Origin: Azomonas macrocytogenes
GTDB taxonomy: Bacteria > Pseudomonadota > Gammaproteobacteria > Pseudomonadales > Pseudomonadaceae
DNA length: 56,071 nt
NCBI RefSeq assembly: GCF_014191985.1
Contig: NZ_JACHXI010000019.1
Span: 32,001-88,071, forward strand
Reading direction: 5' to 3'
Shown: in pieces, positions 18,490-27,127 of the stretch
Layout of the letters: the number at the start of each line of letters is the position of its first letter
How positions within the stretch are numbered: the first letter of the stretch is position 1
Notes under the pieces: model-generated
The model's input: the letters and a program-made list of their open reading frames with translations, nothing else
Databases searched by the model: none
What the model was told of the DNA's origin: nothing
Program-made: the position numbers and the translations under genes

Positions 18490-19617
18490 ATGAAAAGCCT
18501 GACACTTCACCTGGCCCTGCTGGGCTTGTCCGCCAGCCTTGCAGGCGCGGCATGGTCGGCTTCGCCCGAGCTTCCCGCCCCGCAGCTGCAACTGGTGGCG
18601 ACCAGTAGCCAGTACACCTGGAATGGCATTGCCGTCGCCGACGATGGGCGTATTTTTGCCAACTTTCCACGCTGGGCCGAGGGCACGCCGAGCGTAGCCC
18701 TGGTGGGTAAGGATGGCGCTTTGACCCCCTATCCGGGCGATGGTTGGAACACTTGGAAACCGGGCGACGACCCCGCTCGACACTTTGTTTCTGTCAACTC
18801 GCTGCATGTGGATCGCAGCGAGAACCACCTGTGGGTCGTCGATCCGGCCACGCCGAATTTCGGACCCAGCGTCGAAGGCGGACCCAAGTTGGTGGAGATC
18901 AACCTGGCGACGAACCAGGTACTGCGCGTCTACCCCTTCAGTTCTCAGGTTGCGCCGCGCAACAGTTATCTCAATGACGTTCGGGTACTGGGTCGGCATG
19001 CCTTTGTGACCGAGTCGGGCACCGGTGCGTTGCTGGTGCTGGATCGTGATTCCGGCCAGGTACGCCGCCTGTTGGCGGACAGTGCATTGACCAAGGCCGA
19101 TCCGGGCATTGTGCCGGTGGTGGATGGCCGTCCGCTGACGGGAGCCGATGGCAAGTCACCACAGATCCATGCCGACCAGATCGAGCTGTCGGCGGACCGC
19201 AAGACCCTGTACTTCATGGCTCCGTTCGGGCCAAGGCTGTATCGCGTCGCGGTAGCCGACTTGCTCGATACCAGCCTGGGTAGTGCCGAACTGGAGCGAC
19301 GCGTGCAAGTCGATCGCGACGTGCCGCCGGTAGGGGGTATCGCCATGGATCAGCACGACACTCTGTACCTATCGGAGATCCAGACTCACTCGATCCGCGC
19401 CGAAACGCCGGATGGCCGGACTCTCTGGACCTTGACCGACCCGCGCCTGGACTGGCCGGATGCCTATTCGATCACGGCCGATGGCACTGTATACATGGTG
19501 GCTGCACAGGTAGATCGCCTACCCGGTTTCCATCAGGGTACTGATGCGCGCCAGCCGCCTTATTACCTTTTTTCCTTCAAGCTGACCGCTCCTCATGTCC
19601 ACAAGAAAACCCCATGA
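18490..19617 (+). CDS. Secreted royal-jelly/yellow-family beta-propeller protein, copy 2
   Basis: A 375-residue paralogue of the preceding gene with the same plan: signal peptide ending near LAGAAWSA, WNGIAVADDGRIFANFPRWAEG, NSYLNDVRVLGRHAFVTESGTG, ADQIELSADRKTLYFMAPFGPRLY, and DWPDAYSITADGTVYMVAAQ with RLPGFHQG near the end. CAAGGAG precedes the ATG at 18490. The pair have clearly diverged, so this is an old tandem duplication. Function unknown; linkage to a secreted amidohydrolase suggests hydrolysis of a periplasmic substrate. Confidence 0.85.
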   Translation: MKSLTLHLALLGLSASLAGAAWSASPELPAPQLQLVATSSQYTWNGIAVADDGRIFANFPRWAEGTPSVALVGKDGALTPYPGDGWNTWKPGDDPARHFVSVNSLHVDRSENHLWVVDPATPNFGPSVEGGPKLVEINLATNQVLRVYPFSSQVAPRNSYLNDVRVLGRHAFVTESGTGALLVLDRDSGQVRRLLADSALTKADPGIVPVVDGRPLTGADGKSPQIHADQIELSADRKTLYFMAPFGPRLYRVAVADLLDTSLGSAELERRVQVDRDVPPVGGIAMDQHDTLYLSEIQTHSIRAETPDGRTLWTLTDPRLDWPDAYSITADGTVYMVAAQVDRLPGFHQGTDARQPPYYLFSFKLTAPHVHKKTP

Positions 19618-19663
19618 CCGGTGTTTCCCCGAAAGGACTTCCCCCTTTTCCACAGGAGAATGA

Positions 19664-21016
19664 ATGACCATGAAGCGTATGTTCAGGCTTTCGCTATTGA
19701 CGGCGGGGCTGCTGTCCGCCTTCGCTGCCCAGGCTGGCACAGTCGCCTTGCAACATGCTCGGGTGATCGACGGCAAAGGCGGCGCGCCGCTGGAAAATAC
19801 CACCGTGCTGATCGAGGACAACCTTATCGTTGCAGTCGATACTGACGAGCAGGCCAAGTTACCGAAGGACGCCAGAATCATCGACTTGTCTGGCAAAACC
19901 GTGCTGCCCGGACTGATTTCCGACCATTCGCACCTGGGCATGATCGATGGCCTCACTGCCGGGCCGCAGAACTTCACGCGCAGCAACATCGAACGCCAGT
20001 TGCGCCAGTTCCAGCGTTATGGTGTCACCACCGTAACCTCGTTGGGTCTTAACGGCCCGTTGTTCCAGACGCTGCGTGCCGAGGCACACGCGGGCATCCT
20101 GCCGGGTGCCGATACATTTGGTGCCGACCGTGGTATCGGCGTGCCGGAAGGTGCGCCACCGATGAATGTCGGCCCCGATCAGCTGTATCGTCCGACCACG
20201 CCGGAAGAGGCGCGGGCGGCCGTGCGCGAGATGGCCACGCGCAAGCCGGATCTGCTGAAGGTCTGGGTGGACGATTTCCATCACACCCTGGCCCACAAGA
20301 TGAAGCCGGAGATCTACACGGCGGTAATCGACGAGGCACACCAGAAGGGGTTGCGGGTGGCCGCGCATGTCTATTATCTGGACGACGCCAAGCGATTGGT
20401 TGCCGCCGGTGCCGACATTCTCGCCCATGGCGTACGCGACCTGCCGGTGGACGACGAGTTGATCACGCTGATGAAGGAAAAGGGCACCTGGTACATTTCC
20501 ACGCTGGACCTGGATGAGGCGTTCTACGTCTATGCCGAGCAGCCGGAATGGATGAAGTCGGTGTTTTTCCGCAATACCTTGCAACCGACGCTGGCCGCGC
20601 AGTTCGACGACCCCGCCTGGCGCGCCAAGGTGCTGGCTGATCCGCAAAAGGTCAAGGTGGACAAGGCTTCGCTGCAGACCAATCTGGACAATCTCAAGCG
20701 CCTGTACGATGCCGGAGTGAAGATCGGTTTCGGTACCGACTCAGGTGCCATGCCGCTGCGGATTCCCGGTTTTGCCGAGCATCGTGAACTGCAGTTGATC
20801 GTGCAGGCCGGGCTGACGCCTTTGCAGGCATTGACGCTGGCTACCCAGAATGCCGCTGCCCTGCTGGGCCTGGATGATCGCGGCACACTCGCGCCGGGCA
20901 AGCGCGCCGACTTGATCGTGGTCGATGGCGATCCGGTACAGGATATCCGCCAGTTGGAGAAAATCGAGGCGGTCTGGCAGCGCGGGCAGCTGGTTTCCGG
21001 GCCGGTAGTGCCCTGA
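19664..21016 (+). CDS. Secreted amidohydrolase-superfamily enzyme
   Basis: A 450-residue metal-dependent hydrolase with a signal peptide (LLSAFAAQAG). The beta-strand 1 metal motif is SDHSHLGMIDG, a carboxylysine/His region lies at LLKVWVDDFHHT, further histidines at VAAHVYYLDD and DILAHGVRDL, and the catalytic Asp in GFGTDSGAMP. The C-terminus shows LAPGKRADLIVVDGDP. It resembles imidazolonepropionase-like amidohydrolases. ATG 19664 lies 5 nt after GGAG. Same strand and close to the two propeller genes, so probably one operon. Confidence 0.88.
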   Translation: MTMKRMFRLSLLTAGLLSAFAAQAGTVALQHARVIDGKGGAPLENTTVLIEDNLIVAVDTDEQAKLPKDARIIDLSGKTVLPGLISDHSHLGMIDGLTAGPQNFTRSNIERQLRQFQRYGVTTVTSLGLNGPLFQTLRAEAHAGILPGADTFGADRGIGVPEGAPPMNVGPDQLYRPTTPEEARAAVREMATRKPDLLKVWVDDFHHTLAHKMKPEIYTAVIDEAHQKGLRVAAHVYYLDDAKRLVAAGADILAHGVRDLPVDDELITLMKEKGTWYISTLDLDEAFYVYAEQPEWMKSVFFRNTLQPTLAAQFDDPAWRAKVLADPQKVKVDKASLQTNLDNLKRLYDAGVKIGFGTDSGAMPLRIPGFAEHRELQLIVQAGLTPLQALTLATQNAAALLGLDDRGTLAPGKRADLIVVDGDPVQDIRQLEKIEAVWQRGQLVSGPVVP

Positions 21017-21052
21017 ATCCGGCTGTGTTCCAGAAATAAGTGCCATGAATGT

Positions 21053-21115
21053 ACGGCGGGTTATATAACTCGCCGTCTCTTGAGCAACCTGCTCGCTGGT
21101 GCCATACCGGCGAGC
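21053..21115. terminator. Two hairpins between convergent amidohydrolase and lon genes
   Basis: First, a near-perfect 24-bp palindrome at 21053-21076 with arms ACGGCG/CGCCGT around GTTATATAAC. Second, a stem at 21091-21099/21107-21115 (GCTCGCTGG/CCGGCGAGC, one mismatch) with loop TGCCATA. They fill the 106-bp gap and probably end both transcripts, though neither has a clear T tract. Confidence 0.55.
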
Positions 21116-21122
21116 GGGCCTC

Positions 21123-23516
21123 TCAGAACAACACCTTGGCCACGTCTGCGAAGCGCCGGGCGAAGTGCACCTTGAGGCCGTCCTTCAGATAGGCCGGCAA
21201 TTCGTCGAAATGCCCGCGATTGGCTTCCGGCAGGATCAGTTCGAAGATCTTCTGCCGGCGGGCGGCAATCACCTTCTCGCGTACACCACCGATGGGCAAT
21301 ACCTGGCCGGTGAGGGTCAGTTCGCCGGTCATTGCCACGCTCTTGCGCGGCGCCTGGTTGCGAGCCAGCGAGAGCAGGGCGCTGGCCATGGTGATGCCGG
21401 CACTGGGGCCATCCTTCGGTGTCGCACCTTCGGGTACATGCAAGTGAACGAAGGCTTGGTCGAAGAATTCGGGATCGCCCTGGTAGTCCTGCAGATGCGA
21501 GCTGACATAGCTGTAGGCGATTTCAGCCGATTCTTTCATGACTTCGCCCAGTTGCCCGGTGAGCTTGAAGCCCCGGTTCAGGGTGTGGATGCGCGTCGCC
21601 TCGATGGGCAGTGTGGCCCCGCCCATGCTGGTCCAGGCCAGGCCGGTGATCACGCCGACGCCGGAAAGTACCTGCTCGTTGCGAAAGACCGGGCTGCCGA
21701 GATAGTTTTCCAGGTCCTTGGCCGTAACCTTGACCTTGGTATCCGGTGCGTCCAGCAGCTTGACTACCGATTTGCGAACGATCTTGCCCAGTTGCTTTTC
21801 CAGTTGCCGCACGCCGGCTTCACGCGCATAGCTTTCGATCACTTCGCGCAGGGCTGCATCGTTGATCGCCAGGTGTTCCTTCGTGACCCCGGCCTTTTCC
21901 AATTGCTTGGGCCACAGATGGCGCTTGGCAATGGCCAGCTTCTCCTCGGCAATATAGCCGGACAGCCGGATCACCTCCATGCGGTCGAGCAGCGGGCCCG
22001 GGATTGAATCCAAGGTATTGGCGGTGCAGACGAACAGTACCTTGGACAGGTCCAGGCGCAGGTCCAGATAGTGGTCGAGAAACTCCACATTCTGCTCGGG
22101 ATCGAGGGTTTCCAGCAGCGCTGAGGCTGGGTCACCCTGGTAGCTGACGCCCATCTTGTCAATCTCGTCGAGCATGATTACCGGGTTCATCACCTCGACA
22201 TCCTTGAGTGCCTGCACCAGTTTGCCGGGCATGGCGCCGATGTAGGTGCGCCGATGGCCCTTGATTTCCGCCTCGTCGCGCATGCCACCGACGCTGAAGC
22301 GGTAGAATGGCCGGCCCAGCGATTCGGCAATCGACTTGCCGATGCTGGTCTTGCCCACTCCGGGGGGCCCCACCAGCAGGACGATGGAGCCACTGATCTC
22401 GCCCTTGAAGGCGCCGACCGCGAGGAATTCGATAATGCGGTTCTTGATGTCGTCGAGCCCCGCATGGTGCTTGTCGAGGATCTTGCGCGCACGCTTCAGA
22501 TCGAGCTTGTCCTTGCCATAGACGCCCCAGGGCAGGCTGGTGGCCCAATCCAGGTAGTTGCGGGTGACGGCGTATTCGGGCGATCCGGTTTCGAGGATCG
22601 ACAGTTTATCGAGCTCTTCGTCGATGCGCTTCTGCGCTGCCGCTGGCAGGGTTTTGCCCTCCAGGCGGGCGCGGAACTCGTCGGCGTCGGCGCTCTTGTC
22701 GTCTTTGGTAATGCCCAGCTCACGCTGGATGACCTTGAGCTGCTCCTTGAGGAAGAACTCGCGCTGGCGTTCGCCGATCTTGCGATCCACTTCGGCGGAC
22801 AACTCCTTCTGCAGGCGCGCGACTTCCACTTCCTTGCGCAAGAGCGGCAGCACCTTCTCCATACGCTTGAGGATCGGCACGCAGTCAAGTACTTCCTGTA
22901 GTTCCAGGCCAGGTGCGGTAGTCAGCGCAGCAGCAAAGTCAGCCAGTGGCGAGGGATCGTGGGGACTGAAGCGATTGAGATAATTCTTCAACTCCTCGCT
23001 ATACAGCGGATTGAGCGGCAAGAGCTCCTTGATGGCATTGATCAGCGCCATGCCATAGGCCTTGACTTCGTCGCGCTGGTCTTCATCGCTTTTCGGGTAA
23101 TCGACCTCCACCAGATACGGCGGCTTGCGCCGCAGCCAGCCACGGATGTGTACGCGGGCCATGCCTTGGGCGACGAACTGCAATTTGCCGCCTTCACGTG
23201 TGGCATGGTGGATGCGCACCATGGTCCCATGTCTGGGCAGGCTGTCCGGGTCGAACGCAGCAGAGTCTGCCGATGAGTTATCGACAAAGAATAGTGCCAT
23301 CCGCTGGTGCTGGGTTTTGGCCACACGCTCCAGGGTTTCTGCCCAAGGATCGTCATTGACGATGACCGGTAGCACCTGTGCAGGAAAAAAAGGGCGGTTG
23401 TGGATGGGAATGACGTAGAGCTTGTCGGGCAAAGTCTGATCGGGTAGCGCAAGACCGTTGGGAATGACTTCGTGTTCGGGGGCGCGCTCGTGGTCAGGGC
23501 TGATCTCGTCAGTCAT
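21123..23516 (-). CDS. asrA: ATP-dependent Lon-type protease (AsrA-like)
   Basis: A 797-residue Lon: N-terminal LAN domain (YVIPIHNRPFFPAQVLPVIV), coiled helical region, AAA+ module with Walker A GPPGVGKTS and Walker B VIMLDEIDKMG, and a C-terminal Ser-Lys protease domain (TPKDGPSAG with the catalytic Ser, LPIGGVREKVIAA with the Lys). The N-terminus begins with about 25 acidic residues not found in classical Lon. Position next to icp and znuD matches P. aeruginosa asrA, a second Lon linked to heat and aminoglycoside stress. The orthology call rests on gene order and length. Confidence 0.88.
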   Translation of the reverse strand: MTDEISPDHERAPEHEVIPNGLALPDQTLPDKLYVIPIHNRPFFPAQVLPVIVNDDPWAETLERVAKTQHQRMALFFVDNSSADSAAFDPDSLPRHGTMVRIHHATREGGKLQFVAQGMARVHIRGWLRRKPPYLVEVDYPKSDEDQRDEVKAYGMALINAIKELLPLNPLYSEELKNYLNRFSPHDPSPLADFAAALTTAPGLELQEVLDCVPILKRMEKVLPLLRKEVEVARLQKELSAEVDRKIGERQREFFLKEQLKVIQRELGITKDDKSADADEFRARLEGKTLPAAAQKRIDEELDKLSILETGSPEYAVTRNYLDWATSLPWGVYGKDKLDLKRARKILDKHHAGLDDIKNRIIEFLAVGAFKGEISGSIVLLVGPPGVGKTSIGKSIAESLGRPFYRFSVGGMRDEAEIKGHRRTYIGAMPGKLVQALKDVEVMNPVIMLDEIDKMGVSYQGDPASALLETLDPEQNVEFLDHYLDLRLDLSKVLFVCTANTLDSIPGPLLDRMEVIRLSGYIAEEKLAIAKRHLWPKQLEKAGVTKEHLAINDAALREVIESYAREAGVRQLEKQLGKIVRKSVVKLLDAPDTKVKVTAKDLENYLGSPVFRNEQVLSGVGVITGLAWTSMGGATLPIEATRIHTLNRGFKLTGQLGEVMKESAEIAYSYVSSHLQDYQGDPEFFDQAFVHLHVPEGATPKDGPSAGITMASALLSLARNQAPRKSVAMTGELTLTGQVLPIGGVREKVIAARRQKIFELILPEANRGHFDELPAYLKDGLKVHFARRFADVAKVLF

Positions 23517-23588
23517 GCGGCTTCCTTGGATATGATGTGTGATTCCAAGATGGGGCGCGCCCTGCGATTTTCAACCGGGCCAAAGGAG

Positions 23589-23615
23589 AAAAGCCTTTCA
23601 ATCCGAAAGGCTTTT
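23589..23615 (-). terminator. Terminator between the 74-residue gene and lon
   Basis: A perfect 11-bp stem AAAAGCCTTTC/GAAAGGCTTTT with a 5-nt loop begins 5 bp after the small gene's TAA. On the minus strand it ends in TTTT, so it should stop transcription before lon. Confidence 0.88.
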
Positions 23616-23620
23616 CCCGG

Positions 23621-23845
23621 TTATTTTTCCATGGCCAGAACGTTGCGTTTGTCTTTCACTCCGGCATCGGCCAGGCGTTCGGCTTGCTCTGCGGAAATAT
23701 GCACACTGATACCTGGGATGTTCAGTACCGACATGCGCGCATCTGCATCGGTACTGAGGTACGTATCAGCGAGCAGGCTGCGATAAACCTTGCCGCCGAG
23801 GCAAAAGGAGCAGGCGCGGGTAGAGCCATCGATTTCCACGATCAT
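23621..23845 (-). CDS. Small CxxC protein divergent from znuD
   Basis: A 74-residue protein of unrecognised family from the ATG at 23843-23845, which follows AGGAG at good spacing; the longer frame to 23908 has no such site. It begins MIVEIDGSTRACSFCLGGKVY; the CSFC pair could bind a metal or form a disulfide. No signal peptide or membrane helix. It is transcribed divergently from the zinc receptor gene, with the Zur box 93 bp upstream of its start, and has its own terminator. A zinc-regulated role is possible but unproven. Confidence 0.8.
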   Translation of the reverse strand: MIVEIDGSTRACSFCLGGKVYRSLLADTYLSTDADARMSVLNIPGISVHISAEQAERLADAGVKDKRNVLAMEK

Positions 23846-23937
23846 GATCGTGTCTCCTGCAAGCTTTTTTAGTGAACCGTCACTATTGCGACCACAATTG
23901 ATTTGCAAGGATCAATGGCTGTCCCTAAAAATAAATA

Positions 23938-23950
23938 GTTATGATATAAC
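23938..23950. promoter_or_regulatory. Zur box upstream of znuD
   Basis: The perfect palindrome GTTATGATATAAC (GTTAT-3-ATAAC) matches the Pseudomonas Zur operator pattern and is repeated exactly before dksA2 at 36510. It lies 88 bp before the znuD start and between two divergent genes, so it could control both. Confidence 0.85.
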
Positions 23951-24037
23951 ATCTAGATTAACTGCCAAATCTTCACATGGTTGGCCTTTGTCGCTTGCCT
24001 GGAAGGCAATTATTGTTGTTGTCTGGAGTTTTCCCCG

Positions 24038-26092
24038 ATGAGATTGACGCTAAACCCTCTCGCCTGGGCCGTTAGTTTGGCATTGGTTCCTGGTGCCTGG
24101 GCCGATGATGCGCTCGAACTGGAATCAACCGTGATCAGCGCCAGTGCGTTGGCCAGCAAGCGCTACCAGATGGTCACACCGACCGAGGTGTTGGAGGGGG
24201 ATGAACTGGTAAAAAGTCGTGAGGCCAGCATCGGGGAGACGCTGGAGAAGCTGCCAGGCATGCGTTCAAGCAGCTTCGGTGCTGGCGTTGGTCGACCGGT
24301 GATTCGTGGCCAGGCCGGTGCGCGGGTAAAGATTTTGAGCGACGGCGTCGATGTGCTGGATGCATCCAGCATCAGTCCTGACCATACGGTGACCAGCGAG
24401 CCGTTGCTATCCGAGCGTATCGAAGTACTGAAGGGCCCGGCGACCCTGATGTATGGCGGCGGGGCGATTGGTGGCGTAGTCAACGTAATCGACAAGAAAA
24501 TTCCTACTTACATTCCTGAAAAGGGCTACGAAGGCGAACTGGAGCTGCGTACCAATACAGTCGCCAACGAAGGTGCGGGAGCAGTCGGCATTACTGCTGG
24601 CAAAGGTAACTTCGCGGTACGTGTGGAAGGCATGAAGCGTCAGGCTGACGATTACGAGATCCCAGGTTCGCCGAGCAAGGAAAAAGGTTCCTACAACGAT
24701 AATCACACTTTCACCCTTGGCGGCAGCTTCATCGGTGATCGCGGTTATCTGGGGGTAGCGTACAGTGAACAGCAGAACCAGTACGGGTTGCTTGGGCATG
24801 AACATGCCGAATGTTCCCACCAAGCTGGTGGTTGGCACTGCGAGCCCGAAGAAGAGCATGGCCATCATGAAGAGGAAGGCGCTGAACATGGCGAAGAGGA
24901 TCACCACGAAGAGCACGCTGGCGAAGGCGTACCCTATATCGATCTGGACCAGAAACGCTGGGATCTGCGCGGTGAGCTGAGCGATCCCTTGCCCGGCTTC
25001 GAGCGGGTGAGGTTACGAATGGCTCACAACGATTACCAGCACAAGGAAATGGAAGGCGGCATAGTCAGTACGCTATACGAAAGCAAGGCTACCGATGGAC
25101 GCCTGGAGTTGACTCACAAACCGATCTTCGGTTGGCGCGGTACGCTTGGCGGGCAGACCCTGCGCCGCGACTTCAAATCCTCCGGTGAAGAAGCCTATGT
25201 GCCGCAAACCATGACCCATAACCATGCGGTATTTCTGATGGAGGAGTACACCACCGGTAACTGGCGTTATGAATTGGGCTGGCGTCACGAATGGCAGGAT
25301 ATTGTCGCTGAGAATAATCCTAATAGCAGTCACCATGGTACGTCGCTGTCGGCTGGTACGGTCTGGACATTTGCTCCGGAATATTCCCTCGGCTTTTCTT
25401 ATACCCGTTCGCAGCGCTTGCCGACGGTCGAAGAGTTGTACTCCAACGGTCCACATGCGGCAACGCGCACCGTCGAGCTGGGCGACCAGAGTCTTGACAG
25501 GGAAACTGCCCACAATACCGAGCTGACCTTGCGCAAGTTTGCCGGACGCACCACCTTCACCGTCAGTCTGTATCGCAACACCATCAGCGACTATATCTAT
25601 GGTGCCTATACAGGTAGCGACCTCGGAGCTACTGGCTACCGGGAATTGCAATACCGCCAGGAAGACGCTGTCTTCACCGGCGCCGAGGGCGAGCTGCGTT
25701 TCCAAGCCACGGATGCTACTGCGTTGACCTTCTTCGGCGATCATGTGCGTGGCAAGCTGCGCGATGGCGGTGGCGACCTGCCACGGATTCCTTCCGACCG
25801 CCTGGGGGTAAGGGTGGAACAGCGCTTCACGCCTGCGCTCAATGGCCAGCTCGAGTTCTACAACGTTCACCATCAGGAGAAGGTGGCGGATTACGAAACG
25901 AAAACCTCAGGTTACAACATGCTCAATGCCGGCCTTGGCTACAGTGGTTATCTGAGCCGAGCCGATTATCTTATCTACTTGAAGGGCAACAATCTGCTTG
26001 ACGAGAAATGGCGCAATACCACCTCCTATATCAAGGACGACGTCATCATGCCGGGTCGCAACCTGACGTTGGGCGTTCGGATGTCATTTTAG
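24038..26092 (+). CDS. znuD: Zinc-responsive TonB-dependent outer-membrane receptor (ZnuD type)
   Basis: A 684-residue TonB-dependent receptor: signal peptide ending AWADD, plug domain (GETLEKLPGMRSS, RPVIRGQAGARVKILSDG, PATLMYGGGAIGGVVNVI) and a beta barrel ending in GVRMSF. At about residues 253-296 an extracellular loop carries many His, Glu and two Cys (HEHAECSH, EEHGHHEEE, EDHHEEHAG), the zinc-capturing feature of ZnuD. ATG 24038 is chosen because it opens the signal peptide. The Zur box and synteny with asrA support zinc uptake. Confidence 0.93.
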   Translation: MRLTLNPLAWAVSLALVPGAWADDALELESTVISASALASKRYQMVTPTEVLEGDELVKSREASIGETLEKLPGMRSSSFGAGVGRPVIRGQAGARVKILSDGVDVLDASSISPDHTVTSEPLLSERIEVLKGPATLMYGGGAIGGVVNVIDKKIPTYIPEKGYEGELELRTNTVANEGAGAVGITAGKGNFAVRVEGMKRQADDYEIPGSPSKEKGSYNDNHTFTLGGSFIGDRGYLGVAYSEQQNQYGLLGHEHAECSHQAGGWHCEPEEEHGHHEEEGAEHGEEDHHEEHAGEGVPYIDLDQKRWDLRGELSDPLPGFERVRLRMAHNDYQHKEMEGGIVSTLYESKATDGRLELTHKPIFGWRGTLGGQTLRRDFKSSGEEAYVPQTMTHNHAVFLMEEYTTGNWRYELGWRHEWQDIVAENNPNSSHHGTSLSAGTVWTFAPEYSLGFSYTRSQRLPTVEELYSNGPHAATRTVELGDQSLDRETAHNTELTLRKFAGRTTFTVSLYRNTISDYIYGAYTGSDLGATGYRELQYRQEDAVFTGAEGELRFQATDATALTFFGDHVRGKLRDGGGDLPRIPSDRLGVRVEQRFTPALNGQLEFYNVHHQEKVADYETKTSGYNMLNAGLGYSGYLSRADYLIYLKGNNLLDEKWRNTTSYIKDDVIMPGRNLTLGVRMSF

Positions 26093-26191
26093 GATCTGTT
26101 CGTAAAAATGTTTACGATATAAAGGGTTCTTTCCAGGCGATGATGGCGGTCGCGAGATGATGGGAGAGCAGGGACTACAGGTTATATGGAA

Positions 26192-26482
26192 TCAGACAGG
26201 TTGCCCGTTTTCGTCGAAGCTCAGGACAACGAGCTCATCATCCGAGTCTGTTATTTCCGCTTTTTGGAGTGTGCCGTTTTCGTGATACGTGTAGACGTGC
26301 TGCATTTCCAGCTCGCCGTAGACGATTTTCTCCAATTTGACCACGCGCTCTTGCGAGTCGAAGTAACCGCGAAAGAACGTATTGCGATTTTTCAGGCTCG
26401 CCTCGCTCAATTCGTTTGTTAGCTTCAGTGGCAGTTTGATGCCGCTATAGGTGACAAAATAGCGACAGCTATCATGGTTCAT
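26192..26482 (-). CDS. DUF6156-type small protein
   Basis: A 96-residue acidic soluble protein. The pattern YFVTYSGIKLPLKL, NRNTFFRGYFDSQERVVKLEK, VYGELEMQHVYTYHENGTLQKAEI resembles the DUF6156 family, which I recall as a short bacterial family of unknown function with a wagging beta-sheet repeat pattern (Y-x-Y-H-x-N-G-x-L). It faces znuD convergently. A 7-bp hairpin TCGTAAA/TTTACGA at 26100-26117 lies between them. No partner is evident. Confidence 0.7.
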   Translation of the reverse strand: MNHDSCRYFVTYSGIKLPLKLTNELSEASLKNRNTFFRGYFDSQERVVKLEKIVYGELEMQHVYTYHENGTLQKAEITDSDDELVVLSFDENGQPV

Positions 26483-26590
26483 CTATTTTCGTTCCGTGAC
26501 CGGTTTCAGGGGAGCCGATGATCGCATAATCGGAACGATTTTGAATTCCTGGCTTTCCAGCAGGTAAAGAAGGATTAGGATGGTGTATGT

Positions 26591-26628
26591 AAAAAACAAG
26601 GCACAGCAGGATTACCCTGCCGCGCCTT
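26591..26628 (-). terminator. Strong terminator after the 78-residue gene
   Basis: On the minus strand a 13-bp stem (AAGGCGCGGCAGG/CCTGCTGTGCCTT, two G-U pairs) with a 5-nt loop is followed by G and six T residues. It starts 11 bp after the stop codon of the 78-residue gene. Confidence 0.92.
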
Positions 26629-26638
26629 CGACTTACTG

Positions 26639-26875
26639 TCAGTAAACGCCTGAATGCGTAACCCAGCCAGCCAAGCCTGCTGTATCTACAAGTGGAATGT
26701 CGCCCATCTTGGTTTCACCCATTACTGCATTGGGTGATTGTGCAAGAGCAGTTTCAATGACTGTTGCCCCGTCCTTCAGGCAGTTATCGGCAATCGTCTT
26801 GTCGGTAGTTACAAAACTAGTCCGAGCTTCTGTATAGAAAACTTGCCATCCTGTTGCGTTGTTTTCTTCACTCAT
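26639..26875 (-). CDS. Orphan 78-residue protein
   Basis: The protein is not recognised. It is small, acidic and soluble, beginning MSEENNATGWQVFYTEARTS and ending GWVTHSGVY, with one cysteine. Support for a real gene: a strong Shine-Dalgarno site (AAGGAG, 6-nt spacing) before the ATG and a strong terminator right after the stop, giving a compact single-gene unit. It lies between a DUF6156 gene and a Tus-like gene, in a stretch with AT-rich flanks. The 252 bp upstream (26876-27127) hold no other gene. Confidence 0.7.
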   Translation of the reverse strand: MSEENNATGWQVFYTEARTSFVTTDKTIADNCLKDGATVIETALAQSPNAVMGETKMGDIPLVDTAGLAGWVTHSGVY

Positions 26876-27127
26876 ACCAACTCCTTGACCATATCAGTCT
26901 TTATGTTTACCTGTTTTTATTGTCTTAATTGCGATTGTGGAAAACAGAAACGCCTTTCGTACTTCGCGTTGCGATTTCTAGTTACCGATTAATGTGACTA
27001 CCACCCTGAAAAATCGTGCTTGTCGTTGGTCGGTTTTTTGTCGGAAAACTGGAAAATGTCAAAAATCTCCGTGATATCTGACTGTTTCAGTAGGATTTTG
27101 CCATATCCGGGTAAATCGGAAACGTTG

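Noticed and set aside
21060-21069. GTTATATAAC palindrome as a possible Zur box
   Set aside because: The half-site spacing is wrong (no 3-bp spacer) and it sits in the stem of a hairpin between convergent genes.
21099-22007. 302-residue plus-strand ORF across the lon gene
   Set aside because: Antisense frame of a well-supported lon gene; no independent support.
26097-26120. Terminator of znuD at TCGTAAA-AATG-TTTACGA
   Set aside because: The stem is AT-rich and no T tract follows, so it is mentioned with the neighbouring gene but not called.
26806-26818. TTTTGTAACTACC on the minus strand, similar to the E. coli Ter core GTTGTAACTA
   Set aside because: Nine of ten core bases match, but about three such matches are expected by chance in a window of this size on both strands, the surrounding Ter bases do not match, and it lies within a coding gene. 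Not called a Ter site.
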